The notes below the pieces were generated by a model. That model did not search any database and had not been told where the DNA came from. It was given only the letters and a program-made list of their open reading frames with translations. This document shows positions 46,871-58,199 of a DNA stretch of 64,000 nt, in pieces. How positions within the stretch are numbered: position 1 is the first letter of the stretch; each line of letters begins with the position of its first letter. Origin of the DNA: Adiantum capillus-veneris (lineage: Eukaryota; Streptophyta; Polypodiopsida; Polypodiales; Pteridaceae); the NCBI GenBank assembly GCA_014529385.2, contig CM043962.1:85179680-85243679 (forward strand). The letters run 5' to 3'. The translations under genes and the position numbers were made by a program.

Positions 46871-47319
46871 CCTTCAAGGTCGGGGGTCGGGGGGCTGAAG
46901 ATCGCAGCCATCCAATGAGGACGTCTGCAAATCGTGGAATCTGACGAGTCGTCCGTCAGATGTCTGCCAAGTCAGCACGCAGGAAGCTCTCACCGTTCCA
47001 CTAATCAGGTCAGTCCAGTTCAGCAATGGGAATGCGCTCAGCTGCCGACACATCAGCGCTCATAATCCCCTCAATTTACTCACTGTCACCCGTTCCAAGG
47101 GATTGTCTCCTCCAATCATTGCCCATTATGATTGCCAATCATTGCATGACTGATCCGCAATTCAAGAGCACTCAGGGACTACAAAATCGGAAGGATGGCG
47201 CACAGTCAAGACTCAGTGGGTTCTTGAGGCAAATTTGCGCCAGATGCCAGGGCCGTACACTGCTCACTGATCAACACAGTACGTCACTGCTGGCCCCCCT
47301 CCCCCCGACGCTTGAAGGC
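46871..47319 (-). mobile_element. TIR element A, related to 50046-50377
   Basis: The left end CCTTCAAGGTCGGGGGTCGG (46871-46890) is inverted at 47300-47319 (CCCCCCGACGCTTGAAGG). On the minus strand the right end reads CTTCAAGCGTCGGGGGGAGG and then GGCCAGCA, matching TCGGGGGGAGTGGGGCCAGC of element B. No protein is recognised inside. The hairpin module 47321-47417 abuts it, as in B. Confidence 0.6.
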
Positions 47320-47320
47320 C

Positions 47321-47417
47321 GGGAATGGTCACCTACTGACCATTCCCGTAAATCAGGGCTCCCGGCCTCCGCCGGTCGCCCATGATTAATGGGAATGGTC
47401 AGTAGGAGACCATTCCC
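47321..47417. repeat. Foldback module A: two self-palindromic arms around a shared core
   Basis: Arm 1 (47321-47347) is GGGAATGGTC-ACCTACT-GACCATTCCC. Arm 2 (47391-47417) is its reverse complement with one mismatch. Each arm folds on itself and the two arms pair with each other. The core on the minus strand contains GGCGACCGGC and GAGGCCGGGAGCC, also present in module B. 47418-47766 holds nothing I can assign. Confidence 0.85.
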
Positions 47418-47766
47418 ATAAGGCAAGCCCCATAACGGAAGAAGCCTCAGCTTGTTAGTCGTAAACCTGCAAGCGATGGAGTCATGAGTGCACACATGAT
47501 TATGTAGGCAAATCCCTAATTCGTGTCAGCCTTTGAAATCCTCCACAGTTGCTATGGGGAGCATTGGTTGGAATTGACGAGAAGATAAATGCCATGAGCA
47601 CAAAGATCCTTATCGTAAGAGATTGCAAAACCTGAATAAGGGCTCCTGAAAGTGTGCCTGGTGGCATCTCCGCTCTAGCATGGCCAGGGCTGCATATCCT
47701 CGGGTGAGCCTGTCAGTAGCTGGTGACTAGGGTGTCAGAGAGCCACCCCTTCGTGCGGGTATCAGC

Positions 47767-48151
47767 ATGTGGTGCCTCATGGAGCCTACTACTAAACGTG
47801 GCAAGTGTTGTGCGCGTAATTCTTCCTTGATGGCGGCACTGAGCATGTAGGCATCTAAGAGGAGCTATGGAAATTGAGAGAGAAGCAAAGTGCTTGGAAG
47901 GGTATTCTTGACAAAAAAAATTACGGCAAGAGGTTTGCCACAAAAGACTGCAAACGCTGGTATAGAGCTTTGGCTTCAGCCCATAGCATATTTTTGGGTC
48001 CAGGTCCTGGCAGTAGTCTCTTACAAGTGAGCTATCTCAAGAACAAGAGAACAGTTGGAGAGGACTTTAGAAATTATTGTCAAAGCTGGCGCTTTCAGAA
48101 GGTCCAAACAAATGCTTCTATTGCTATTAATGTTCGGTTAGATAGAGAGCA

Positions 48152-48205
<54 letters not shown>

Positions 48206-49057
48206 GAGTATATAGAGGGTAGAGAGATATAGAGAGCATAGAGATAGAGGGTGTGAAGAAAGAGTAGAGGATGTAAATAGAGAGATTATAGAGGATGTCG
48301 ATAGAGAGAGGGTGTAGAGATTAGATAGATAGAGGGTACGTAGAGAGAGTAGAGATAGAGCTTAGGTAGAGGGTGTAGAGACTAAGGAGATATAGGGTAC
48401 TTAGAGAGAGTATAGAGATAGAGAGAGTGTAGATGGAGGATGTGGAGATAGAGTAGATACAGGATGTAGATAGGGAGAGAATGTAAAGATTAGACAGAGG
48501 GTACATAAATGGAGGGTCTACATCCTCTCTATATAATCTACCTCTATAGACAAAGAGGATAGGTAGATAGAGGGTAGCGATTACCTCTCTCTTTGCTTCT
48601 TCAAGAGGTGCGCACATGGAGCTCATCTTGAACCGCAACAGCAAGAAAGAACGACGTGGCAAGCATCTCCATACCACTGCACGACAAACCCGTCAAAGTA
48701 GGGCTTGGGACGTAGTTAGCCGTTGCAGCCCACCAATCTCGCAAAAAGCAAAGGGGAGAGAGAGCGTGTTCGATGGAGATGGGGTAGATTGTGTGCGCGA
48801 AGTGGGCTTGGCGGCAATGTGCTAAATTTTCGGCTGCACAAAAGTCTTTGCTGGTAAATCGTCATGTGCACACCCTTTCACTATCTATCATCTCTAGATA
48901 GAGAGAGAGATAGATAGTGAAATAAGGTGTAGAAGGTAAAGATTATCTCTCTCCCTATGCTCTCTCTTTCTACCTCTCTATGCCCTCTCTATCTACCTAC
49001 CTCTATTTCTCTCTATCTACCCCTTCTCTAGTTTCGGATTAGGTGTGGAGGGTAGAC

Positions 49058-49060
<3 letters not shown>
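47767..49060. repeat. Dispersed repeat R2 (sister of 808-2100)
   Basis: Same order of blocks as R1. It keeps a 113-residue frame (47874-48215) starting MREKQSAWKGILDKKNYGKR, with no family recognised, followed by (GT)n and long GATAGAG runs, and ends TTCGGATTAGGTG. It lacks the 217-bp MITE of R1 (empty site at ~48431) and carries its own insertion (48604-48886). (CT)n continues to 49111. Confidence 0.85.
48604..48886. mobile_element. ~280-bp insertion in R2 with short inverted ends
   Basis: R1 reads 'gcttcttcactatctat' without interruption (about 1917). R2 has 283 extra bases whose ends are GGTGCGCACATG and, inverted, GGTGTGCACATG. The flanks CTTCTTCA / CCCTTTCA may be a worn 8-bp duplication. 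No coding sequence. The superfamily is uncertain. Confidence 0.65.
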
Positions 49061-49111
<51 letters not shown>

Positions 49112-49113
<2 letters not shown>

Positions 49114-49923
49114 AATCCAACACAAACACAATCAGCTGCATGCACTGCCTTGGCACCCTGGCCTACATCATTACACAACAAAATGAAATTCTATATAGAT
49201 ATATTCATATGGAATGTAAGTAGAATTTCTTCAAAATGTCTATATAATAAATTTTATCCTATATAGCAAAACAAACATTTTTAGCTATATGAAAAAAAAA
49301 CATGTGATTAAGAAGAACCAGTAAATTTGGCAACCAGTTTATCTAATATAGATTGTTGGCACTGCCTCTAATTCATCATTTTGCTTTTCACTACAAATTT
49401 TGGTCTTCGTAGCCTCCTCCTGCCAAGCTATTGCACCGCTTGTAGGACAAGCAAACCTTCCTTTGTAAAAGTAGCCCGCTATTGCTGCAGAAGAGTCACC
49501 ATCCCCCCCTTTTTAGCACTAGTAAACTCCCTACTTTGCCATTTGCATTGCAAGCTTTGGCTAATTTCATAAAAATACCCCCACCCTGTATGAATTCCAA
49601 TCCATGGCTCCAAAATCTCTAAAGAGTTTGACTATTGCAAGCAACAAAATTTCAAAAGAGAAAACGATTTCAACAACATTCAATTTGCCAAATAGTGGCA
49701 AGGCTAGAGCCACATCTTTCAGCTTTCAATAATCAAGAATTGCAATGATAAATTAAATTTGCCAATCTCTTACTGAAGCCCATACGACCACCAATTAAAA
49801 GAATAATCATTAAAGATTGACTAATAGAAGCATCAATCAAGTCCTCACCCATATATGGTACTCAAACTGCCATGATTCAAGGAAACTTCAAATAGTAGCA
49901 AATAACCTGTAACATATGGGGTA
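49112..49923. other. No gene recognised
   Basis: AT-rich sequence with only short frames. The 63-residue plus frame at 49381-49572 has no recognisable motif. Near 49180-49265 there are repeated TATATAG segments. Confidence 0.5.
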
Positions 49924-50041
49924 GGGAATGGATAGTGAGTGTGCTTTCCCCGTAAAAATAGCGACCCATTGGCGACCGGCAGAGGCCGGGAGCCATGGGG
50001 AGCTATTTTTACGAGGGAAAGGACACTCACTGTCCTTTCCC
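49924..50041. repeat. Foldback module B
   Basis: The right arm (50015-50041) is GGGAAAGGAC-ACTCACT-GTCCTTTCCC, self-palindromic. The left arm (49924-49950, GGGAATGGATAGTGAGTGTG...) pairs with it at most positions, and pairing extends inward through CGTAAAAATAGC / GCTATTTTTACG. The core GGCGACCGGCAGAGGCCGGG matches module A. Stem positions differ from A at two sites, with matching changes on the opposite strand. Confidence 0.85.
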
Positions 50042-50045
50042 GGCC

Positions 50046-50377
50046 GTCACAGTCGGGGGGAGTGGGGCCAGCAATTGTGAATGAGTGCATGCAGTGTTTG
50101 TGTTTGGTCGCCTGTACTGCTCCTGCAGTGTTTCTGAACGGGATTGGTTGGCATTCTGCATGCTGACACAGCAGTACCTGAAGCCATTCCACATGCTGAT
50201 GTGGCAACACCCCATGCCATTCTGTGTGGTGACACGGAGCTCGCTCATTGCATGCAGCTGACGCACATTCCAAGTGCTGAGGTGTCAGCAATCGGAGAGC
50301 TGCAGGCTGTATTCCCGTTAGGAATGGAGCGTAGATGGACAGTGTGGATGCAGTGCTCCACGACCCCCGACTGTGAC
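50046..50377 (+). mobile_element. TIR element B
   Basis: GTCACAGTCGGGGG (50046) is inverted at 50364-50377 (CCCCCGACTGTGAC). The 332-bp body contains three or four repeats of 'gctgatgtggcaac'-like text (for example 50160-50270) but no recognised protein. The same family as element A in opposite orientation, each next to its hairpin module. Confidence 0.7.
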
Positions 50378-51049
50378 AGTACCGACTTGAAAAATATAAC
50401 CGCAAGTTCATTGCAGAAAAAATGTAAAACCTTTAGAAAAGTAGGAGCATAATAGCACAGCAACACTATACATGTTATAATTGTACAATGTTTGGAACGA
50501 TATGGGAAGACCTTGTCACATTGACGATGAGCTCTTAGATAGGAGCACTTCTAAAGCATGAAAGAAAAGTTTCAGCAGAAAATTCTTGTTTACCTGGCCA
50601 AACATATTTGCTACCATTGCCTACATACGCTATTGGAAACTACAAGGTCAAATGGAGCAGAATCACCTGATCCTCCTCTACATCGAGGTATATAGAATCC
50701 ACACTAGTGTTTACGCCAAACTAGCAAATACTGGAAAGAAGCTTCTATAACCAGAATTTGCAAAAGACTTATTAAGTGAATGCAAGTGACAATGTTAAAT
50801 GGGGAAAATTAAGTCAATATCATGAGACACCAGCGTGTCAACAACATGTCATCAATTCTCAAACATTAGCCTTCAGAGTAGTCACTTGTTACCATATTTC
50901 TTGGGCTCAATGTTGGCTAACTTCCAAGCACCAAACTGATTTCTATCAGCTGCGCTTCCACATTATATAAGATCACCAAAGAAGCAATAGAATTCAAGAT
51001 CAAACAAAAAGGAGCTTGACAATTCATGAGTAGCACATGAATGCAAGGT
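50378..51049. other. No gene recognised
   Basis: AT-rich intergenic sequence without convincing frames, repeats or signals on either strand. Confidence 0.5.
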
Positions 51050-52660
51050 GAAAAATTAATCCTAAATGAGTTAAAAATCACATACCCAAGCATTCATTGC
51101 ACCAACCTGGGTACTTCTCATGGGAGACGTATACCGATTGCGAGAGTTCATACCACCAGTATCATGTCCTCCACTATGACTAAGGAAAACCTACAGATAA
51201 GCATTACCATAGGAGTACATCTACATCATGTTTACACCAGTTTGTCCTTCAGGATGATCATGAATGTTGTTCACTGGCCATGGGTTGCCATCCTGCATTG
51301 TCCTAACCTTACTTAAGCACCTTCAATGCCTTGGCAATTCATTCGAACCTTGAACTCTTCATACTCTTCTTACAAAGCCGGCCATGAGAATTAAAAGCTA
51401 AACAAAAGCTCACACACCAAATTGTTGCATAATCAGCATAAACTGTTGCATAGCACAACCCCCTCAAACATCTTCACTTGCATGAAATCCCAACCCCCAC
51501 ATCTCCTATACCGAAGGACAGTGGACTCCAGCAAAAGGACCAATAACCTTGTGGGTGCAGCCCAAAAAGGCATTAAAATTGTAGGGAGATTTGACTGCTT
51601 TCATTTGCCATCACCATATGTAGGCGATCGTGCTTGACAAATATATGCCCCTATTTTATTTACTATTTTCAACACTACTCCCTCAAGAAATCTACAGAAA
51701 ATGCATTGCTTTAGACACAATCAAATCAAAATAACTGAGAATAATCGCTCAAGCCAAGTATGGTACCTCCTTGTTTAACATTGCTCCTGTTGGGAATCAC
51801 AGCGGCATGTCCGGAGTTTGCTATAGAGAGCCCACCGTATGAGATCATGTCTGCCGCATCACTCCAGATCATGTCTCGGGCAGCATTTGACGCTAACTCA
51901 GGCCATTTGCTCGGCGTGAGAGGCTGAGACCACTCAGCACAACTCTGCTGTAGCCTAGCCAAGTTCCTCACCTGTGCTTAGAATTTTGGATGAATTGTCC
52001 GGCATCTTCCCACTTGTCCGGCCTTTTGTAAAAAATCATTTTGGCAACTATACACAACTGTAATCGAGCTTTCAGCAACTTACATATGCTAGCCATGATG
52101 GGCTGAAATCTTTCGAGGTATGCACAAAGCTGGAAGCCAACATCGATTGTTATGAGAAAGTGGTAGTAGAGTCGATCATCGACCTCGCCTTGAAGAGTGA
52201 GAAGTATGGAACATTTTCTGACAAACACCTCAAAGAGAAGGGGCATTGAGCTTCTTGAGTACTTCATCAAAAGTTTTCTCACCAAAATTCATGATCTTCT
52301 TCCCCCTAAAAGAAAATACAATACCAACAAGGAGAAAGACAAAGGTAAGCATTCATATTCAACCTTCTTCAGACTTTCTGCCCCTTATGACATAAAGATC
52401 ATGGTAGACATTGTCTACATGAGAGAAGGTATGGAAAACAAAGAGACCATGGTAGAGAGGATGAATATAGAAGGGATCTTAGCCACACAGATGGTGATCA
52501 AAGTACTAAAGAATGATCTTGTTGATATTTTTACAGAGAGAGGAACACATGGTCTAGGAAATTCTCTTGTCCACCAATTTTGGGAATCGCCCCCTTGGCA
52601 ACCACAAGAAGATTTAGAAATTTTCTCATGTAGGAAAATGCAGTCTTTTTCAGTGTTTTT
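51050..52660 (-). pseudogene. Unrecognised minus-strand coding remnants
   Basis: Two minus frames look protein-like but match no family I know. 52285-51968 contains EVDDRLYYHFLITIDVGFQL and ARLQLCIVAKMIFYKRPDKW. 51971-51726 contains CAEWSQPLTPSKWPELASNA and AADMISYGGLSIANSGHAAV. A possible donor (CAAGGAG|GTACC) follows near 51770. A further minus stretch near 51300-51100 reads GNPWPVNNIHDHPEGQTG with stops. They may be exons of a decayed gene or of an unknown element. The plus frame at 52197-52682 overlaps and is probably a shadow. Confidence 0.3.
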
Positions 52661-52672
52661 CATACAATGCAT

Positions 52673-52828
52673 AACATCATGAACTTCTGCTCGAGAGGCA
52701 CCACATACCTAGCTAGGTACACGATTGGGGGCAGGGGACCCCGGCCCCCCCACCGGGCTAGCGGTCCCCTGCCCCCAATCATACCTAGCTAGGTATGCGG
52801 TGCCTCCCTCGCAGAAGCTCATGATGTT
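52673..52828. repeat. Large hairpin (68/66-nt arms, 22-nt loop)
   Basis: Left arm 52673-52740 and right arm 52763-52828 are reverse complements with about six mismatches or single-base gaps, over AACATCATGA, CTTCTGC, GAGGCACC, CATACCTAGCTAGGTA, GATTGGGGGCAGGGGACC. Each arm contains the perfect palindrome TACCTAGCTAGGTA. The loop is GC-rich (CCGGCCCCCCC...). No coding role is apparent. Confidence 0.92.
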
Positions 52829-53014
52829 GAGGTAAGTCACAATGTGAGAATTATTGTAAGAATCTGTCCGAAACTTCTTGTGAACCAATGTTGGCATTTG
52901 CTCCAACTCCTCGCAACATTGAAAAGAACTACATGGAGGCAATATTGAAGAACGTGGCATAGTAGGCAACATGCTATTAAGTTTCCTTGTCAGTCACTTG
53001 TACCTTTTGTGTTT

Positions 53015-53064
<50 letters not shown>

Positions 53065-53727
53065 CCAAACTATATGTGGTTGATGAAGAGAATGGTTTGT
53101 TCACATAGAACACATATAATACCTTATATTGTAAAGGCACAAATTTTTGATAGCCAATGGGTCATCATAGTGGTGAAGCAATTGGATTCAAGCATACTTG
53201 GAGTAGTTCAAACCTAAAATTTTGCATTTTGTGTTGTTAAAGTGCACAACAGTGCCACTCTTTTGGGGGGGTTTACCGATTATAGATGAATTTGGAGAAG
53301 GAGTGCAATATTTTAACCCAATCTGTGCAGGCTAAAGGTGACCCTCGCACTTGCATCTCTCTCTACCGTAACCCCTATTTAGAGTTATGGACTCTAACTT
53401 GGATTTACCTTAATCTCTACTAATTTTCGTGTGTCTTGATGGACATGCAATTTTTTGCTTCACCATGTCATTAGCATCCTCCGTGTTTCCTTGTTCGATT
53501 ATGTGACATTTTTAAAGTCTCTGTTTTTGGAAAAAGTCCATCAAATCTCATCATTGGTCTATAATGATTCTATCAGTAGGTCCCCAAAATTTTGGTTTGA
53601 GATTGATTAAAGGGTATCTTGAGAGATGCCTTTCATAGGTTTGAAGTGAAAAAGGAGGGAGGAGACACGTGGAGGGGAGATTTAAAAAAAAATTCCTCCC
53701 TTCTCTCTCCTTTTATTTTTTCATTTT

Positions 53728-53775
<48 letters not shown>

Positions 53776-54885
53776 TTTGCACGTATATTTCAGTGGTGCC
53801 ATCTCTCAGTCAGTGAAGGGTTCAAGAGAATGGCCATAGAGGCACTCTCCAATGGAGAATGATGCTGGTGCATTCGTCGCGATGGGCAACAGAGAAGATG
53901 ATAACTATGATGCGCGTCTCCTTCTCACTTTGTCTCACGAAGTCAGTGCTCCTCTTATACGCTAAAAAGCAGGGCAAGGCATAGCGTTCATGAGGGAGCC
54001 CTCAGTTGTTTTCTGCAAAGTGGGGCACAAAGGGAGGGATCCTAGCGATAATGCTTCCGAATTGAGAGATCCATCCGAATTCAAGGTGGGATAGGAGCCT
54101 GGTAGCATCAATATGATGGTGCAGGGCACTTGGAGACAAGCATGTTTGAGAGGTTACGAGCAGATTGGGGTGCAGGTGAGTGTGCTGAGGATAGCCAAAT
54201 GCAGCAGGCGCCAAGCTAGGAGGCTTTATCATCGCAGTTTTGCTATTGTCTACAACAATACAGCGTGAGGGAATCCAGAGGCGATGAGATGTACTGCACT
54301 AAGTAATTACGAGGAGCGTGGGCTAGAGTAATCAAAGACAACTCGGGGCAGCTCCATGGGAAATCGGCAAGGGAAGACGATGGCGAGGGCGGTGGATCTA
54401 GGTGCTGACGGCAACATCGTTCACAGGCTGGAGTTGTAGAGCAGGGCTGAGCTGATTAAGGTCGGCCTATTTCAGACTCGCTTGGGACTTTCTTAAGCAG
54501 GTGTCGATGGTCAGTGCCAAGTTGGAGGGCTTGCAGTTGATGTGCGTGTGCAACGTGTTGTAAAGTGGGCAAGGCAATAGCTATGAGCTCCACTTCAGGT
54601 TTGGGTAGTGGTGTGACATGCCCAGCACATCAACGAGGGACAAGGAGCTCATGACGGCGTCGACGATGCCCAGAGGAGGGAGGACCGAGGGAACGAGCTC
54701 TAGCTGCTTTTGCTTCCGGTTCAAAGATTCCTTTTGGAATTGAATCATTGAAATTAATAGCTTTCTCTAAATTTAGACCCAATAGAGTAGTTGTAAAGAG
54801 GTCAGTACAATTGAGAACATTCACTCAATCAAGTAGGTGTCCCCAATTTAATTTTGGAAGCAGCTGATTAACCGGTAGCTGGTTA
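52829..54885. other. Mostly unassigned; SSRs and one repeated motif
   Basis: Contains (AG)n at 53019-53058 and (CT)n at 53731-53771. 53606-53680 is repeated at 54886-54955. Frames at 54002-54232 and 54630-54824 (minus) have no recognised domain. I cannot support any gene here. Confidence 0.5.
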
Positions 54886-55024
54886 ACCGGTATCTTGGGA
54901 GATCCTTTGGATAAATTTTGAAGTGAAAAAGGGGCAACAAACACGTGGAAAGAGGAAGGGGGAGAGAGACAGAGAGGAATCTCATTTGGAGAGGCACGTG
55001 GAAAGAGGAAGGGGGGGGGGGGGG

Positions 55025-55068
<44 letters not shown>

Positions 55069-55380
55069 TCATTTCGGAGGTGACTTGCGACTGCGCCTGG
55101 GGCATGGGGCCTCAGTCGTGTGAGGGCAGAGCGGGAGAGAGAGCTCGCCTAAGCTCGTCTGACTACAGGAGGTTCTGGCGATGGCTGCGGATGTAGCGCA
55201 GAGGGCAGAGCGAGAGAGACTGCGAGAGAGCTCGTCTGAGCTCGTGTGAACGTGCATGCGATGTGTGCAGCTGTTGCTGCAGGAGGGTGTGGCGATGGCT
55301 GTGGATGTAGCGCAGAGGGCAGAGCGTCCCGCGGAGACATATGGAAGAGAGCGGAGAGAGAGAGACGGTCGCATCTCGGT
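54886..55380. repeat. Repeated segment with local tandem copies
   Basis: 54886-54955 (GGTATCTTGGGAGAT ... TTTGAAGTGAAAAAGG ... ACACGTGGA) repeats 53606-53680 in direct orientation. Inside, CACGTGGAAAGAGGAAGGGG occurs at about 54942 and 54992. GGCGATGGCTG and GATGTAGCGCAGAGGGCAGA occur at 55175 and 55289. (G)n and (AG)n runs lie at 55012-55064. No gene. Confidence 0.8.
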
Positions 55381-56310
55381 AGATTCCACTTAATGGGGGT
55401 GTAGACCCACTAGATCCTTGAGTTCAATAAGTTCCTTTGTGTATAATTGACTCCATAATGAGTCCAATTGATTATCCATTTGCATGAGATTGTATTCACT
55501 TGCAAAACATTGGGTTGACTCAGTCGAGTGAAATTAGGTTCACTTGAATCCAATTGAGTTGCCCATTCAGAGAAATTGAACTCACTTGAGTTCAAATTGA
55601 ATTGGGCTCACTTGAGTTCACTCAAGTGGGTCAATGGAATTGACCCATTTGGGTGAAATTGGGTCCACTTGAGAAAATTTTGGTCCAAAAGAATGAAATC
55701 AAGTCAAATGCATCTAGTTGAGCCAACCGATACGTTCAATTGACTCCGAGCGCAATTTTGTGCAGTTGGACTCAAACTGAGTGCAAATAGTTCTAGTTTA
55801 GTTCTGCTTTAGCTTTACTTTGGTGCAACTGGGTGCAAACAAGTGCAATAAGGTTGAACTAAGCACAATTTGGCCTAATAGAGGCTACAAGAGCTTAAAT
55901 GAGTAGCAATAATTCTAAAGGGTTGCATTTCAGCCAAGTGAGTGTCTAATTTTTGGGCAACATTCCACTTGAGAGTAATTGAATGTAGTTTTTATGGTGA
56001 GTGAAATTGAGATGAATTGAAATTACACTCAATTGAATTGAATCCAATTGAGTGTAATCAATCTAAGTGAGGGCAATTGACTCCAATTGGGTCTAGTTGA
56101 GCCCAAATGGGTTCCTTAGAGTCCACACACCAAGCCCAATTAATTGCGGTTGCACTCAAGTAAGTCAAGTCAATGCAAGTGGGCCAAGTAGGTCTAATTA
56201 AGGTGCAATTGATCTAGTTGAGTCAAATTGTGGCTAAGTGATTCTAGCTAGGTAGAGTTCAAGTAGGTATCAAGCCCAATCCCAATAAAGTGTGATTGAG
56301 TATATTGTGT
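55381..56310. repeat. Degenerate AATTGAGT/ACTTGAGT tract
   Basis: About 0.9 kb in which short related words (TTGAGT, ACTCAATT, CAATTGA, GGGTCCACTTGAG, GTGCAATTG) recur on both strands with loose spacing. Coding potential is absent. It looks like an eroded short-period satellite. 56311-56741 after it has no recognised feature. Confidence 0.6.
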
Positions 56311-56741
56311 GATCGCATCCATTGTTCAGTGTGGCAGATCAGATGTATGAGTCAACAATAACGTATGGTTGAGAAACATTGTGAATGTTTCTAAAAATTC
56401 TTGTAACTAACCAAGAATAAAAGACATAGAATAGGATTTGAGAGGATCAATTCCCTTAACTCCATTAGGTGGCCCTTTGGTAAGAAAATATGAGGGATTT
56501 TAACACTAGAACCTTAGATCCTTACTCAAATCTAGGAAATACAATGGGGTTTGTTTGCATTGGAAGGGTCTAGTTGAGCATTCATTCTGAAAGCATCAAC
56601 CTTTTTACCATAATTTTATGATTGATGTGAGCAACTTTTTGGAATTTGATCGTATTTTTCTATTAAAAGAGAGAAACGCTAAGATCAAACATCAAGTTTG
56701 CATAACCGTAACTATCAAGCATTGTCTTTACCGATTTTTTA

Positions 56742-57208
56742 GGGAAAATTACCAAAATACCCCTTTAATTTGTGAAAATTCTCAAAATACCCTTCAAATT
56801 TCAAAAATTCCCAATATACCTCTCATATTTTTGTCATAATTCCCGAAATGCCCTTCAAATTTTCCAAAATTCCCAAAATACCCCTGGTTGTGAGAGTAAA
56901 TTTATCCAAAGATTAAAAAATTTGTAGCTTTTTCATAAGAAGACTGATTGTCTATCGATACAAGATACTAAAACTAGAATTTGAACTGGTTATGTAGGCT
57001 TTGGAGATGAATTGCTTCATTGTTTTTAGACATAATTGTCTTTTTTTGGAGGTAATTTGTGACAAATTACATGCTAAGCACTCAAAAACGAATCTCCATT
57101 GTCAAAAAAGAATAAAGATTAGAAAATCGTGAACAATCCAACTAAAATAGACACAAGGGTATTTCGGGAATTTCCACAAATTAAAAGGGGTATTTTGGTA
57201 ATTTTCCC
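56742..57208. mobile_element. MITE with GGGAAAATTACCAAAATACC ends
   Basis: The left end GGGAAAATTACCAAAATACC is the exact inverse of the right end (57189-57208), and pairing continues through AATTTGTG and AAATTC to about 55 bp. The subterminal left part repeats AAAATTC-C-AAATACCC about five times (56775-56885). No coding sequence. Flanks are T-rich, so the target duplication is not resolved. Confidence 0.85.
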
Positions 57209-57547
57209 ATTTTTATTATTGGCTTTGTATCTCTAGATGCATGATATGTTTCACATTGAAGTAGTGCATGTTTTATATTCTAAGCATTTTCACACCATGA
57301 ATAATATTGCATGCATAGTTTATAGTTTGTCTCACCTACGATTAGTCATCTAAAACTTGTAACTTATGGGAAATATGTTGAGCACACAATGGTTGCAAAC
57401 TTTGATTGGCAACACCTTGATCACAAATGTTCTTCAACAACTGTTCACTTTTTTGCAAAGGTAGAAGTAATGTATTAATTGCAGTAAGAACATGAGGAGA
57501 TTTAATAGGATCCCCATTTGTTTGCATACTCAAACCTCCATGCATGC

Positions 57548-57629
57548 ACCACACACACACACACATGCATGTCTGGATGTTTTGTTTGTGTTTGTGTGCG
57601 TGTGTGTATGTGTGTGTGTGTGTGTGTGT
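57548..57629. repeat. (AC)n and (TG)n tracts
   Basis: (AC)n at about 57548-57565 and (TG)n at about 57597-57629 lie in inverted relation and could form a hairpin. 57209-57547 has no recognised feature. Confidence 0.9.
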
Positions 57630-57925
57630 AGCTTTGAGTATGCCCAAATGACTTTATTGTTTTAATATCTCAACTACCTTTGCCAGTGTTCGGGAAAAAT
57701 GTGTCTCAGCTTAATATCGTGCCGTTTTCAATTTCAAAAATGCCAGTTGAAGACACGAGAAAAAGGAGAAATGCCGCCCCAAAATAGACAAAAATAGTGT
57801 AAAAATATTTTTAAAAATAGCCTAATTTCTTTTAAAAAATCTTTTGAAATAAACAAGGAAAAGAATTTTATATGTTTGAAAAAATGATTTTTCTCGAACA
57901 CTGAATCTTGTAAAAGATTATTTAC

Positions 57926-58010
57926 GTGCACAAGCAATGGAGGACACTTTTTGAGTGGACACAGAAGCACCAGAAAGAATGTCAGAAGGTGTCCTTCATT
58001 GCTTGTGCAC
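57926..58010. repeat. Hairpin with 25-26-nt arms
   Basis: GTGCACAAGCAATGGAGGAC (57926) pairs with GTCCTTCATTGCTTGTGCAC (57991-58010), one mismatch in the first 20, and pairing continues a few bases inward. The loop is about 33 nt. It lies in AT-rich non-coding sequence. It could be a small foldback element or a hairpin-RNA locus. Confidence 0.85.
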
Positions 58011-58199
58011 CTAAGCATTTTGTTACAAGGGTGGTTGAGATCTTCAAACAATAAAGTATGTATTTTAAAGATTCGAGTTTCATTTATGTTACTACTCAAT
58101 AAAGTAGACTCTTCATGTGTTGGGCAAGAAGTACTACTAAAAATGTCAAAGGAGGTCGTGTGTGTTAGCATCAGGACTAAGTAACACTTATATTTAAGA

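Noticed and set aside
52197-52682. 161-residue plus-strand frame as a gene
   Set aside because: No recognisable domain. It overlaps more natural-looking minus frames and ends at the big hairpin.
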